Below are positions 43,360-52,146 of a stretch of 64,000 nucleotides of DNA, in pieces (position 1 is the stretch's first letter; each line of letters begins with the position of its first letter). Source of the stretch: Dyadobacter sp. CY312 (GTDB lineage Bacteria > Bacteroidota > Bacteroidia > Cytophagales > Spirosomataceae). Where the stretch lies: positions 372,001-436,000 of the forward strand of contig NZ_JAJUXG010000001.1 in the NCBI RefSeq assembly GCF_021390535.1, written 5' to 3'. The translations under genes and the position numbers were made by a program. The notes under the pieces were generated by a model. That model was not told the DNA's origin. It saw only the letters and a list, made by a program, of their open reading frames with translations, and did not search any database.

Positions 43360-45462
43360 ATGAAAAAAACAGTACTTATCCTGCTTGCAGTGTTGGGAAA
43401 CGTGATAAGCGCCTTGGCAATTGACAACGATGAACTTTGGTGGAAACGTAATAACCTCCGTGTAATCCAGACCAATCTCCCTGACTACGAAGCCGCGACG
43501 CTGAACGCGGATTCGCTAGTTGCTGACCTCAAAGCGTATTCAGCCAATACACTTATCATTAATGCTGGCGGTATCATGGCATTTTATCCTACGAAGCTGG
43601 ATTTTCACTATCAGAATCCTCACGCAAGACCGAATGTTATGAAGGAAGTAGTCAGCAAGTGTCATGAAAATAATATCAGGGTAATTGTCCGGGTAGATTT
43701 CAGCCGTATTCACGAAAGCATTTATAAAAAGAACCCCGACTGGTGTTACATCTCACCAAAAGGGGAAAGGATTATCAATACGGACATGTATGTGGTCTCA
43801 ATAAATGCGCCTTATGTGCAAGAAAAGGCTTTCCGGATCATTGAAGAAATAATAGATTTCTTTCCGGTTGACGGCATTTTTCTGAACATGCCCGGCTACC
43901 AGACCCGTAATCCTTATGAAGACAAATACCACGGAGTAGATCAGAACGAGTATGACCAGAAAGCATTTGCAGTATATAGCAATGGTTTGAAACTCCCGCT
44001 TGAAGAGAATTCGGCCGACCCTGTTTTCAGGAAATATTCAGAATTTAAAAAGCATAGTGTTGAGGAGTGGTCCCAAAAGCTGCATAAGATCGTAAAAGCT
44101 AAAAATCCTCAGACAGCGATTTGCACCTATATGGACAAATATGTGGACATCATTCGTCACGAATCCCAAAGCAATCCGTCGGTGCCTTACTGGCCATACA
44201 CGGCCTCCGAAAATGTGGGCAATGCAAGCAATTCCTATCCGGAACACATCATCAGTAACGCACACATTCAGCAAATTTCCTTTCAATCTCGTTACAATGC
44301 TGTGGAGCCGGTAGAGGCGCAAATACGGCTTTACGAAAACATAGCGAACGGTTCGGGCCTGGACCTGAGCATGATGGGCGATATGCGCGGATATGAAGAC
44401 GAGCGCAATTATCCGGTGTTTAAAAAAATCTATGGTCATCATAAGAAATTTGAACAGTATTATGGTAAATACAAATCGGTAGCAAAAGTGGTGGTGGTGG
44501 CACCCGGTTCGTGGATACATGGAGAAGCCGGTCAGGAATTCAGGGGCATACAGCTGATGCTGCGTGAGGCACATATTAACTTTGACATCATTGAATTTAC
44601 GCAATTGGGCAATCAGGTGGAGCGGCTAAAAAAGTACAAAACCATCATTATTCCTGAAATCGTTTCGCTGGATTCTTCCTCATTAAAAGCTTTGCAGTAC
44701 GCACTGGATCACGGTTCCCATGTGATTGCCACCAACCGGTCACTGGCAGCACATCCCGAAACGCTCGCCTCCATGTTTGGCGCCAGTATCGACCAGAAAG
44801 ACAATGACGGAGCCGGAAATTATCTGATTCCTGATAAGACTGTTTTCAAAAGGTTTGAGAAACAGAAAATGCTGTTCTGGAAATACAATCTGGGGCTGTA
44901 TAACCTTTCAGGAACTGATCAGACTTTCCTTCCCATTATGAGCAAAGGCCGCCCTGGCCCGCCCGAAATTATTGGCGGCCATGAAGCTACCGGATATTAT
45001 GCAATGGGAATAAAAAACCATCCAAAAAGTAAGGCGGTGCTTTTACCGGTCAACCTGGGTAGACTGTACTACATGCATGGTTATCAGCAGGACAAAAACA
45101 TTTTGCTGGATGTACTCGACTATATTATGCCGGAAGCAGCGCAGCAGGTGGTAACCAATGCTCCTGCAAGGGTTGAGGTGATCCTCAAAGAGTTTGCAAG
45201 AAATACAAAAGAAAACCAGAACAAGACGGAAATGGAAGGCCTGATCCTGCATCTGATCAACCTGACAGGTTTCAGCGGCATTACTTACTTCGATAATCTG
45301 CCGGTTCATGATCTGAAATTCGAAATACAGTCGGGCTTCAAACCATCAAAGGTGTTTGCCATGAACAGTAAAAAACCTGTGAAATTTGAATGGACCAATA
45401 ACATTTTAAAGTTGCACCTCGGCACACTGGAAGATTACGAAGGCATTGTAATTATGCACTAA
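43360..45462 (+). CDS. Exported glycoside-hydrolase-like protein (GHL6 type)
   Basis: A 700-residue protein with a signal peptide (MKKTVLILLAVLGNVISALA; ATG 43360). The N-terminal TIM-barrel-like part resembles hypothetical glycosyl hydrolase family 6 (GHL6): YPTKLDFHYQNPHA, NNIRVIVRVDFSR, FPVDGIFLNMPG. After about residue 370 comes a beta-galactosidase-trimerisation-like domain (QEFRGIQLMLREAHINFDII, YKTIIIPEIVSLDSSSLKAL), then a beta-rich C-terminus. It is probably a periplasmic or surface carbohydrate-active enzyme of unknown specificity. A 4-alpha-glucanotransferase remnant follows directly. Confidence 0.82.
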   Translation: MKKTVLILLAVLGNVISALAIDNDELWWKRNNLRVIQTNLPDYEAATLNADSLVADLKAYSANTLIINAGGIMAFYPTKLDFHYQNPHARPNVMKEVVSKCHENNIRVIVRVDFSRIHESIYKKNPDWCYISPKGERIINTDMYVVSINAPYVQEKAFRIIEEIIDFFPVDGIFLNMPGYQTRNPYEDKYHGVDQNEYDQKAFAVYSNGLKLPLEENSADPVFRKYSEFKKHSVEEWSQKLHKIVKAKNPQTAICTYMDKYVDIIRHESQSNPSVPYWPYTASENVGNASNSYPEHIISNAHIQQISFQSRYNAVEPVEAQIRLYENIANGSGLDLSMMGDMRGYEDERNYPVFKKIYGHHKKFEQYYGKYKSVAKVVVVAPGSWIHGEAGQEFRGIQLMLREAHINFDIIEFTQLGNQVERLKKYKTIIIPEIVSLDSSSLKALQYALDHGSHVIATNRSLAAHPETLASMFGASIDQKDNDGAGNYLIPDKTVFKRFEKQKMLFWKYNLGLYNLSGTDQTFLPIMSKGRPGPPEIIGGHEATGYYAMGIKNHPKSKAVLLPVNLGRLYYMHGYQQDKNILLDVLDYIMPEAAQQVVTNAPARVEVILKEFARNTKENQNKTEMEGLILHLINLTGFSGITYFDNLPVHDLKFEIQSGFKPSKVFAMNSKKPVKFEWTNNILKLHLGTLEDYEGIVIMH

Positions 45463-45478
45463 TAATGAAGCAATTACA

Positions 45479-45688
45479 ATGTTACCTTCCGGCAAAAGCA
45501 GACTGGCCTATTCTTCCGTTGCAAAAATGGCTGTAATTCCGATTCAGGATTTACTCAATCTCGATGAATCTTGCAAAATGAACGGTCCCGGATCTTCCGA
45601 ATTTGAATGGACCTCATGCAAAGCAGCGTTTTATCAGGGACGTCATCCTATTTCACCTGACGAGTTGTATTTAGGTCAACACTTGTAG
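45479..45688 (+). pseudogene. malQ: 4-alpha-glucanotransferase (malQ) C-terminal remnant
   Basis: A 69-codon frame whose start RLAYSSVAKMAVIPIQDLLN and following LDESCKMNGPGS match the C-terminal end of GH77 4-alpha-glucanotransferases (usual pattern SSVA..aiiPlQDlLgLd...rMNtPGt). After that the family sequence, normally NWxWR, is lost (EFEWTSCK). The catalytic domain of about 400 or more residues is absent. It is a degenerate tail left after deletion, next to a glycoside-hydrolase-like gene. Confidence 0.65.
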
Positions 45689-45689
45689 C

Positions 45690-45743
45690 ATGTGCACCCC
45701 TTAGTGAGAAACGCTGAGACGGGAAAAATCATGGGGTGCACAT
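45690..45743. repeat. Inverted repeat between malQ remnant and DUF892 gene
   Basis: ATGTGCACCCC (45690-45700) and its exact complement (45733-45743) flank a 32-nt loop. The element sits between convergent genes and could terminate transcription, but no T-run follows on either strand. Confidence 0.5.
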
Positions 45744-45779
45744 TCACTAACAGGATGACATTTGCTAACCAGAACAGAC

Positions 45780-46289
45780 TCAAACGGTCGAAATATACTT
45801 TGCACTGATGAGCAAAAGTAAAGTTCTGTCCGATTTTGCCTCGTCATAATTCTGTTTTATGAGCTCCTTGATACGATCGTTTTTCAACTTCACCGCCGCC
45901 ATTTCGAGAATTTGAAAGGATGCCATTTCTATACTTTCGATATTGTGAAGATAAAACAGAATTGACATATCCCTTAACTCCGGACTTGCGCCGTACAGTT
46001 TGATATCTTCAAAAGACTCCTCAACCAAACCTTCTAGCCCATTTGAGTCAAGCTTGGAAAAGGCTGCAGGCATTATCATGTAAATTTCCTCCATTCTAAC
46101 TATCTGATTTTTAACACTCTCTATGGTGTCGATCATGGCTTCACGCAGATCTGAGAAGTGGGCATTGTCCAGCACCTCAGGAAGCTCTGCTACCAGCAGT
46201 TTTTTAGCAGCATATATTTTGTTGAGGTGGTGAATAAAGAATTTTTCTAGTTCATCAAGGTTTACATTAATATCGTCTCTTCGATTCAT
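45780..46289 (-). CDS. DUF892 ferritin-like protein (YciE/YciF type)
   Basis: A 169-residue four-helix protein of the DUF892 family: NLDELEKFFIHHLNKIYAAK, then LPEVLDNAHFSDLREAMIDT, SFEDIKLYGASPELRDMSIL and NYDEAKSDRTLLLLISAKYI. Members are ferritin-like proteins linked to general stress; the expected Glu/His positions for metal are only partly conserved as far as I can judge. It is 6 bp after the response regulator on the same strand and is probably cotranscribed with it. Confidence 0.85.
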   Translation of the reverse strand: MNRRDDINVNLDELEKFFIHHLNKIYAAKKLLVAELPEVLDNAHFSDLREAMIDTIESVKNQIVRMEEIYMIMPAAFSKLDSNGLEGLVEESFEDIKLYGASPELRDMSILFYLHNIESIEMASFQILEMAAVKLKNDRIKELIKQNYDEAKSDRTLLLLISAKYISTV

Positions 46290-46295
46290 AATTTT

Positions 46296-46658
46296 CTAGG
46301 AAAGGTATTTGTTCACCTGTAACATCAATGATATTACATCATAAGGTTTTTGAATATACATATCGGCATGACATTCCTGTGCGATCTCTGGCAAATTGTA
46401 TTCTCCCGAACATAAAATTACGGGTACGCTCTCCATCTGAGGATTAGCCTTCAAATCTTTGCAAATATCAAAACCGGATCTGGAAGACCCCTTCAAACGC
46501 ACATCAAGCAGAATCAGGTCTGGATGAATCACCTGTATATAATCGGTGTCGATTTGGGTTTTGGAGAAAATGACATCGAATCCTGAGTCTCGAAAAACGA
46601 TCTTCAGTAATTCGAGCATGTCAGAATCATCTTCAATTATTAAAATTTTCTTACGCAT
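46296..46658 (-). CDS. Single-domain response regulator
   Basis: A 120-residue CheY-like receiver without an output domain. The acidic pocket is IEDDSD at 8-13, the phospho-accepting Asp is Asp52 (LLDVRLKG), Ser84 takes the Thr/Ser position (ILCSGE), and the conserved Lys is Lys104 (QKPYD). No histidine kinase is encoded nearby, so its partner is elsewhere. It precedes the DUF892 gene in the same operon. Confidence 0.95.
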   Translation of the reverse strand: MRKKILIIEDDSDMLELLKIVFRDSGFDVIFSKTQIDTDYIQVIHPDLILLDVRLKGSSRSGFDICKDLKANPQMESVPVILCSGEYNLPEIAQECHADMYIQKPYDVISLMLQVNKYLS

Positions 46659-47024
46659 TCAGGAAAGTTTCCAAAGGTTCAATTGGTGAAGGATCAAATC
46701 CTATGCCAGTGGTTATAAAAACCAGTACATCATTTCCCAATTATTGAAAATAATATGTTTAGAAACAAACCTTTCCTTTCCAATTATTTCCTGACCAACG
46801 AAATTCACTGCAAACCTGCTCAAATGAATCATCTGTTCTACCGACAACTTGTGATTATAGCCGGTGTATGTGGGCGTATTTGTGGGTATAAAAATGCAAA
46901 CCTGCACCACAGAATTTCAACTGTAAATCATATGAACATGGCACATTTTTTTTAATGTGTTGCTTAAAAAAAGATTAAACCACACTGTACCGCTCATTTA
47001 AAACGTATCGATTTCAGCAGAACT
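46659..47024. other. Divergent intergenic region
   Basis: This 366-bp AT-rich stretch between the response regulator and the CinA-type gene must hold promoters for both directions. Frames of about 65 codons exist on both strands, but neither has family resemblance or signals, so I do not call them. No hairpin or phased repeat is evident. Confidence 0.4.
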
Positions 47025-47510
47025 ATGCCATCAAAACTTATCATTGAATGTAGTAAAACACTAAGAGAACTTGGGTTAACCATCGCCTTCGCTGAAAGTG
47101 CAACGGCAGGAAGGATCGCCTCAGAATTTTCGCTGACCGAACATTCAGGAAGTATTTTGAAAGGAGGACTTGTATGTTACGATGCCGAAGTAAAAACAGA
47201 TGTTTTAGGAATCGATCCGGTATTTATTCAGGGATGTACAGCCGAATCCAAAGAAGTCACGCAGAAGTTGGCTACCCGACTTAGAAACCTCATCAGGTCC
47301 GACATTCAGGTGGGCGTGACTGGGTTGACAACTCCCGGCGGAAGCGAGACGAAGGAAAAACCTGTAGGCACTATCTTCATCCACTTTCTGGTTCGTGACC
47401 GTTCCATAGCGGTGAGGGAAGTTTTTTACGGATTTCCTGAGGAAATTGTCCTATCGGCGGCCGACCTTGCAGCTAGCACACTTATAAAAGAGCTAACAAA
47501 CGAACTTTGA
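47025..47510 (+). CDS. CinA C-terminal type nicotinamide-nucleotide amidohydrolase
   Basis: A 161-residue single-domain CinA (PncC-like) protein that should hydrolyse nicotinamide mononucleotide to nicotinate mononucleotide in the pyridine nucleotide salvage cycle. Motifs are AFAESATAGRIAS at 21-33, GGLVCYDAEVKTDVLGI, GVTGLTTPGGSETKEKPVGT and a C-terminal helix. The FAD-synthesis-like CinA N-terminal domain is absent, as in E. coli PncC. It stands alone. NAD supply would fit the many NAD(P) enzymes here, but that link is only suggestive. Confidence 0.9.
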   Translation: MPSKLIIECSKTLRELGLTIAFAESATAGRIASEFSLTEHSGSILKGGLVCYDAEVKTDVLGIDPVFIQGCTAESKEVTQKLATRLRNLIRSDIQVGVTGLTTPGGSETKEKPVGTIFIHFLVRDRSIAVREVFYGFPEEIVLSAADLAASTLIKELTNEL

Positions 47511-47652
47511 TTACAAATGCCAGAAAGATAAAACACGCAGCCAATCGTATTTTCAAAGGTTCAGTTGGTTCATTTTCAGTCATAATGACAGCCCTTCAAA
47601 AAAACGAGGCAATCCAATGAAGAAAGCCTCATTTGTGATTGAAGTAAGATTT

Positions 47653-48084
47653 TTATCTTGTTGTAAGAACAACCTGTCCTCTTGGAATGCTGATGTCAGC
47701 CTGATTCTCCGCTGTTATAAAAAAACCGGTAGGTTTGAAAGGTGTTGTGGTTTTTAACTCGCTCTTTAAATTCTTTGAAAACAGACCCGAAGCGTTTTTC
47801 AACTGACCAAGATTTTTGACCCCCTTGTTATCCGTATTTGTCCAGACTACATAGGTATTTCTGGATTCGACCAGCCTGCCTGGCTCTGAGAGATTGTGAA
47901 CAACCAAATTCACAGCATAGTTATCATTTTTATCTTTTTTAAATTTTACTGATCCCTGAGCTGCCGGTACGATAACGGATTCAGAAAAAGTAAACTTTTT
48001 TGAGCAGGACGTTCCTATGATTGACAATAAAAGAAACAATCCTATTGATGAAGTTTTGAGATAGGAGTTTTGACGATTTTTCAA
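47653..48084 (-). CDS. Hypothetical lipoprotein
   Basis: A 143-residue predicted lipoprotein: hydrophobic signal (IGLFLLLSIIG) and lipobox GTSC with Cys27, followed by SKKFTFSESVIVPAAQGSVK. The mature domain reads as a small beta-sandwich (YAVNLVVHNLSEPGRL, NTYVVWTNTDNKGVKNLGQL, ITAENQADISIPRGQVVLTT), similar in flavour to widespread Bacteroidota proteins of unknown function. A weak GAGGC/GCCTC hairpin lies beyond its stop codon. Confidence 0.75.
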   Translation of the reverse strand: MKNRQNSYLKTSSIGLFLLLSIIGTSCSKKFTFSESVIVPAAQGSVKFKKDKNDNYAVNLVVHNLSEPGRLVESRNTYVVWTNTDNKGVKNLGQLKNASGLFSKNLKSELKTTTPFKPTGFFITAENQADISIPRGQVVLTTR

Positions 48085-48198
48085 TTTTACTTCTGTTTTA
48101 GTTTACATTAGAACCGGCGTTTTCCAGCCTGGTTCAATTATGGATATAGATATAAACGCACAACTGCTATTTTCATGCCAGGAAAGAGTATCCCTGCT

Positions 48199-48921
48199 TC
48201 AAAACCGAAGTATAGGCTGTTTCAGATCGTGGTACAGAAGTATTTCCCAATTCTCGGCCTTGGCCTTTTCTTCCCAATTGATACGTTGCTGCAATGCTTT
48301 TTTGCCATCAAAATCAGTTTTAAAAGCAATTGGATACTTTAAATAACCAGCAGTCGGAAGATTATCACCACCGTAAAAGGCGGTCTTTCCTGCTTCGCTG
48401 ATCAGGAAAACCTGATGATAGGGAGTATGACCACCAGAAACCTCGAAAGAAATTTCAGGGGTAATATTGCCACTGTCGGCATCCATCCACACCATTGCTG
48501 CATGTTCTGTAATGAAACTAAGGACTTCCTGATCGTAAGAATGGTTTCCTGCTTTTGAAACAGCAAAATCGTATTCTCTTTTCTGCATATAAATTTTGGC
48601 ATTGGGAAAGTTCAGTGCCCAATCCTGATCCTGCTGGCTAACCAACCCATTGATATGATCCTTATGTAGATGTGACAAAAGTACCTTATCCACGTTCTCT
48701 GGCTGAAAATCTGCTTTTTTAATGTTTCGGATAATTCTGGGCACACCTTCATCCAGCCATCCCAAACCTGCATCGAGAAGAACGAGCTGTTCATCAGTTT
48801 CGATCAAAAATGGTTGCACCGCCATTTTTAATCCCGGCGCATTACCGGATCTTTCCAGATCGCTGAATACTTTGTTGTTGTCTACGGAGAAACCTCCATC
48901 TATTAAAGGGTATATGTTCAT
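48199..48921 (-). CDS. MBL-fold metallo-hydrolase
   Basis: A 240-residue metallo-beta-lactamase-fold hydrolase starting at MNIYPLIDGG (ATG 48921). The zinc motif is HLHKDHINGL, with DAGLGWLD before and SGGHTPYHQ after; the later YGGDNLPTAGY supplies the bridging Asp. It resembles quorum-quenching-lactonase-like or general hydrolases, but nothing fixes the substrate. No signal peptide is present, so it is cytosolic. It stands alone. Confidence 0.9.
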   Translation of the reverse strand: MNIYPLIDGGFSVDNNKVFSDLERSGNAPGLKMAVQPFLIETDEQLVLLDAGLGWLDEGVPRIIRNIKKADFQPENVDKVLLSHLHKDHINGLVSQQDQDWALNFPNAKIYMQKREYDFAVSKAGNHSYDQEVLSFITEHAAMVWMDADSGNITPEISFEVSGGHTPYHQVFLISEAGKTAFYGGDNLPTAGYLKYPIAFKTDFDGKKALQQRINWEEKAKAENWEILLYHDLKQPILRF

Positions 48922-49403
48922 GTATAGGTAGCACTTAATTGTTGGCAAACATTCCAGGGTATAGAAGACAACAATTGCAATTTAGCAAAACCGTCTGTGT
49001 CACTTTCTCATATTTCAATACCAAAACCTGAAAAAAGATTCATCATAAGTTGAAAGTGACTACAAGCCATCAACTTACAAGTGCACATACTCAAAAAGCT
49101 GTGGAAGGATGAGCCGTGAAAACTTCGCTACATTGAGAAAATATGATTCTCCCGATTTTTGTGAACCGGCACGGATATTTAGTAGTGTGGCGACAAGCAA
49201 ATTAACAAACCTTAAACGCTGGAATCAGGGCAAATACAGTTGTAAGTATACTGTTGATCGGTTACCTCATCCGAAGTGTGTGAAACACACCATAGTCTGA
49301 CCCATTCCCCGCAATATACAGGCTGGCAAGCCGGCTTGGTACAGCCGCAAGTCATAAAAACAAATGTCCTCTTGCACCGTGATTTTGCCTGTAACTAAAC
49401 AGA
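48922..49403. other. Intergenic region without recognisable gene
   Basis: This 482-bp region holds a frame of 63 codons on the plus strand (49109-49300) that I do not regard as a gene, a short GTGTG/CACAC dyad near 49277-49290, and a 12-bp palindrome CAAGCCGGCTTG (49327-49338). I see no promoter-quality signal or known RNA. Confidence 0.4.
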
Positions 49404-50279
49404 CTATTTCAATTCCTGCCGAATGGCATTTTTCATAGCACGGTCCATCATCCGTTCCGGCAACAGCGAGAGAAGATAGGTCTGAACAGCGTGGGGCCAG
49501 TAGGGCATTACACTTTTTTTCCCACAGCCAACCACCGACAACACCTTCTTTGCAAATTGCCGGCTGGATGGTCTCAGAAAACTGACTGGTTTTTTGTTGG
49601 ACCCTGTATGGACACTTCCCGTCAGTATCGAAATGGTCTCGATAGTATCCAGTTCTACCGATAGCGATTTTGAGAATGCATTATTATAAGCCTTGGTGGC
49701 CGCATAGACCGCCAGGTAGGGTGGTGGATGTATCCCTGCATAGGACGATATATTCAGCACAAGTGCCGGCCCCGAAAGAAAGGGAAGCAAACAGTTTGTC
49801 AGATGGGTAGGGAAAAGTACGTTCACATTCACAGTTGCATCAATCTCAGCCTTTGAAAGCTGGGAGAATGACTTGATTGGTCCGATTCCCACGTTATTAA
49901 CCAGCACTTTAATTGGTAATTGTTGAATCTCCGAAATATCAGATAAGTGGTTCACACTGCTGTCATGGATGAAAGACCGGATATCCAGCAGAGGGTTTAT
50001 CGTCAATACTTCGCGGTTAACTGTGTCTATTTTATCCGGATCCCTGCCATGCAGGATAAGATTGAAACCTTTTGCCGCCAGCTCAAGAGCAATAGCTTTA
50101 CCAATTCCGTCTGAGGCACCCGTTACAACTGCGTATGCTCCATCTGTTTTGTACTTTAAAATTGACGATGGCCTTATGTAAGTGTAGACAAAGTTTAAAA
50201 GTAGATAAGTTATCCGAAGCAGGACAAGCAGGCCGAGAATGTTCACTACGGGGCTCGCTGTGATTTGATGTATGCTCAT
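49404..50279 (-). CDS. Membrane-anchored SDR (17-beta-HSD12/ketoacyl reductase-like)
   Basis: A 291-residue SDR starting at MSIHQITASPVVNI (ATG 50279). An N-terminal membrane segment (residues about 12-35) precedes the catalytic domain: TGASDGIGKAIALELA, NNVGIGPIKSF, and YAATKAYNNAFSKSL with the Tyr-x-x-x-Lys pair. This layout matches very-long-chain 3-oxoacyl-CoA reductase and HSD17B12-like proteins. In bacteria the substrate is unknown. It is 76 bp downstream of an AraC gene on the same strand. Confidence 0.9.
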   Translation of the reverse strand: MSIHQITASPVVNILGLLVLLRITYLLLNFVYTYIRPSSILKYKTDGAYAVVTGASDGIGKAIALELAAKGFNLILHGRDPDKIDTVNREVLTINPLLDIRSFIHDSSVNHLSDISEIQQLPIKVLVNNVGIGPIKSFSQLSKAEIDATVNVNVLFPTHLTNCLLPFLSGPALVLNISSYAGIHPPPYLAVYAATKAYNNAFSKSLSVELDTIETISILTGSVHTGSNKKPVSFLRPSSRQFAKKVLSVVGCGKKSVMPYWPHAVQTYLLSLLPERMMDRAMKNAIRQELK

Positions 50280-50355
50280 GTTCTGAATTATTTTAACTGC
50301 AAAACAATGGCATAAAGGGAGCTGCACCAATGGCGAATCGGATGTAAACGATGGA

Positions 50356-51216
50356 CTATTTACGGTACTTCTGTCTGAACGACATGGGCGACATGCCTGC
50401 ACCCTTCGTGAAAAAACGTGAAAAATAATGATGGTCGTCAAAACCAAGCATCGCCGAAATTTCTTTTACGGAACGATCGGTGTAAAACAAAACCCTTTTG
50501 GCCTCGATGACGATTTGCTGCTGTATCCAATGGCTTGCCGAAAATCCCGTGACTCTTTTTACAACCTCGTTCAGGTAAGATGCGGAGATATTCAGTAATC
50601 CGGCATAGCCGGAAGGTGTACGCTCAGTCTTGTAGGATTGAGACAAAAGTCTTTTAAATTGTTTGGCAATAATAACCGGGCGAAGATGGCTACCAGATGC
50701 TGCATCCTCCATGCTATCAAATGCGCTGGCGATCATGGCTATACAGGCATCCGTTAAGGAGCGGCTGATTTCAGCCTGAAGATTACTTTCACCAGGTCTG
50801 TCCGATATATCCGTGAGTAATTCAATACTTCTTTCCAATAAAACTGCATCAACGTCGTCCAGAGCCATGCAACCTTGTAAAGGTACTTTGTCTTCAAAAA
50901 TATATTGCAGGGAATCCTTTATCAATGCTGTTTCAATAGCAATGAACAATGCCTTCACCTCCTTAGCGGAAATGCCTTGATGAACCTGGCCGGGCAGGAT
51001 ACAAAGAATGGCACAGCCGTTGATCTCTATTTCGTTAAAATCAACCATGATTGTGCTCTGACCTGTCAACTGGACCACAAATATGTAATGGTCGTCACGA
51101 TGGGCAGCTTTTGAAAGCAGGGCCTGATCGTCAGTTCCCTGGTACCTCGTAATTTTGAGCCCATGCCGGGTGATTTCTTCAAGTGTCAGAATTGGGATTT
51201 CTTTTTTCTGTTTCAT
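50356..51216 (-). CDS. AraC family transcriptional regulator
   Basis: A 286-residue regulator starting at MKQKKEIPILTLEEI (ATG 51216; an in-frame TTG further up is less likely). The sensor has HYIFVVQLTGQSTIMVDF and GCAILCILPGQVHQG, a cupin-like strand order, and the AraC domain shows the helices YAGLLNISASYLNEVVKRVT and VKEISAMLGFDDHHYFSRFF. It is upstream of the membrane SDR gene in the same direction and divergent from the TetR gene. Again an AraC-SDR pair, though in reverse order to the modules at 19-28 kb. Confidence 0.9.
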   Translation of the reverse strand: MKQKKEIPILTLEEITRHGLKITRYQGTDDQALLSKAAHRDDHYIFVVQLTGQSTIMVDFNEIEINGCAILCILPGQVHQGISAKEVKALFIAIETALIKDSLQYIFEDKVPLQGCMALDDVDAVLLERSIELLTDISDRPGESNLQAEISRSLTDACIAMIASAFDSMEDAASGSHLRPVIIAKQFKRLLSQSYKTERTPSGYAGLLNISASYLNEVVKRVTGFSASHWIQQQIVIEAKRVLFYTDRSVKEISAMLGFDDHHYFSRFFTKGAGMSPMSFRQKYRK

Positions 51217-51322
51217 GACCAAATAATAACGGGACGACAAGGTAAGCAGGAAAACATTTCATTTCACGCCTGTGGTAGCTCTGATGCACATGGGTTAGTT
51301 TGTTACAAGGCCTTTTCTTATA

Positions 51323-51383
51323 TTTTTTGAACACTGTTCAAAAAAATTAGATGTTAGTTTGTTTTATTGAACACCGTTCAATA
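51323..51383 (+). promoter_or_regulatory. TetR operators (two palindromes)
   Basis: TTGAACACTGTTCAA (51327-51341) is a perfect palindrome extended by A/T to 51323-51345. TTGAACACCGTTCAA (51367-51381) is a second copy with one mismatch in its core. Their centres are 40 bp apart, just before the TetR start codon at 51409. They are the probable operators of that repressor. Confidence 0.75.
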
Positions 51384-51408
51384 CATTTGCATATCAAATG
51401 AGTTTAAC

Positions 51409-52014
51409 ATGTCGGTAGCGAAAAGAAAAGAGCAGGAAAAGATAGAAATGCACAAACGCATACTGGACAGTGCGCGCAAGATATTTCTTGAAAAGGGCTA
51501 CGAACAGACCAGCATTCGCAACATTGCAAGTGCGATCAGTTACAGTCCGGGTTCAATCTATTTTTACTTTAAGGACAAGAACGAGATTTTTCACGAGCTC
51601 CATAAAGAGGGGTTCAGGTTGTTTTTAAGCCAGATGAAAGCTTTGGATGTGATTGAAGACCCGTATGAGCGCTACAAAGCGCTGGGTTTGGTATTCATCC
51701 GTTTTGCACAGAACCATACCGATTATTACAACCTGATGTTTTTGGTCAGTGAGACTGGTAAAGCCGAGGGGGAAGGATTTCAAATCGCGCAGGGAGCGAT
51801 TGAGCATTTATCGGGCGTAATACAGCAATGCCAGGATCAGGGAAGGTTCCGGGGGCTGGACAATAAGTACTTAACATTAATGACGCTTTCTTTGGTACAT
51901 GGTATTTGTTCGTTGTACTGCAAAGACCGGATGTCGGGCTTTTTTGAAAAATCAAGTGAAGAGCTGATGATTCACGGGTATGAAACCTTCATTGCCTTGA
52001 TAGAGTCGAAATAG
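51409..52014 (+). CDS. TetR family transcriptional repressor of the efflux operon
   Basis: A 201-residue TetR regulator starting at MSVAKRKEQEKIEMHK (ATG 51409). The helix-turn-helix is TSIRNIASAISYSPGSIYFY, followed by the usual KDKNEIFHELHKEG. The C-terminal ligand domain is helical (YYNLMFLVSE). It precedes tolC-, adaptor- and RND-type genes, with operators before itself and a related palindrome before the outer-membrane gene, so it most likely represses both and releases on binding a drug-like ligand. Confidence 0.92.
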   Translation: MSVAKRKEQEKIEMHKRILDSARKIFLEKGYEQTSIRNIASAISYSPGSIYFYFKDKNEIFHELHKEGFRLFLSQMKALDVIEDPYERYKALGLVFIRFAQNHTDYYNLMFLVSETGKAEGEGFQIAQGAIEHLSGVIQQCQDQGRFRGLDNKYLTLMTLSLVHGICSLYCKDRMSGFFEKSSEELMIHGYETFIALIESK

Positions 52015-52121
52015 GATCAGAAGTATTTAAATTAAGTCAAAAAGTATAAGCATTATTTTAGGCCGGCTGAGACAGGATGTTTTTCATCCTGAATGAATTG
52101 GTCTGTTTTTTTGAATATTTA

Positions 52122-52136
52122 TTAAACAGTGTTTAA
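52122..52136 (+). promoter_or_regulatory. TetR-like palindrome before the outer-membrane efflux gene
   Basis: TTAAACAGTGTTTAA is a perfect palindrome that shares the AACA-n-TGTT core with the two TTGAACAnnGTTCAA sites upstream of tetR. It lies just before the start at 52147, so binding here would block transcription or translation of the efflux operon. Confidence 0.55.
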
Positions 52137-52146
52137 AATTATTACA

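Noticed and set aside
45690..45743. Possible TPP riboswitch, because of GGGGTGC and CTGAGA words
   Set aside because: The downstream half of the TPP aptamer (the CTGATnTGGnTAATnCCAGCG-type region) is missing on both strands, the loop is only 32 nt, and no thiamine gene follows.
46713..46955. Small frames on both strands between the response regulator and CinA-type gene
   Set aside because: Neither has a signal, family resemblance or coding-like composition; they overlap each other in an AT-rich promoter region.
49109..49300. 63-codon frame in the gap before the membrane SDR
   Set aside because: No recognisable family, many Cys, Lys and Arg codons in unusual order, no promoter, and no partner genes.
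50280..50447. Longer start for the membrane SDR
   Set aside because: The 56 extra codons overlap the AraC coding end and do not look like a protein; the membrane segment begins properly after ATG 50279.
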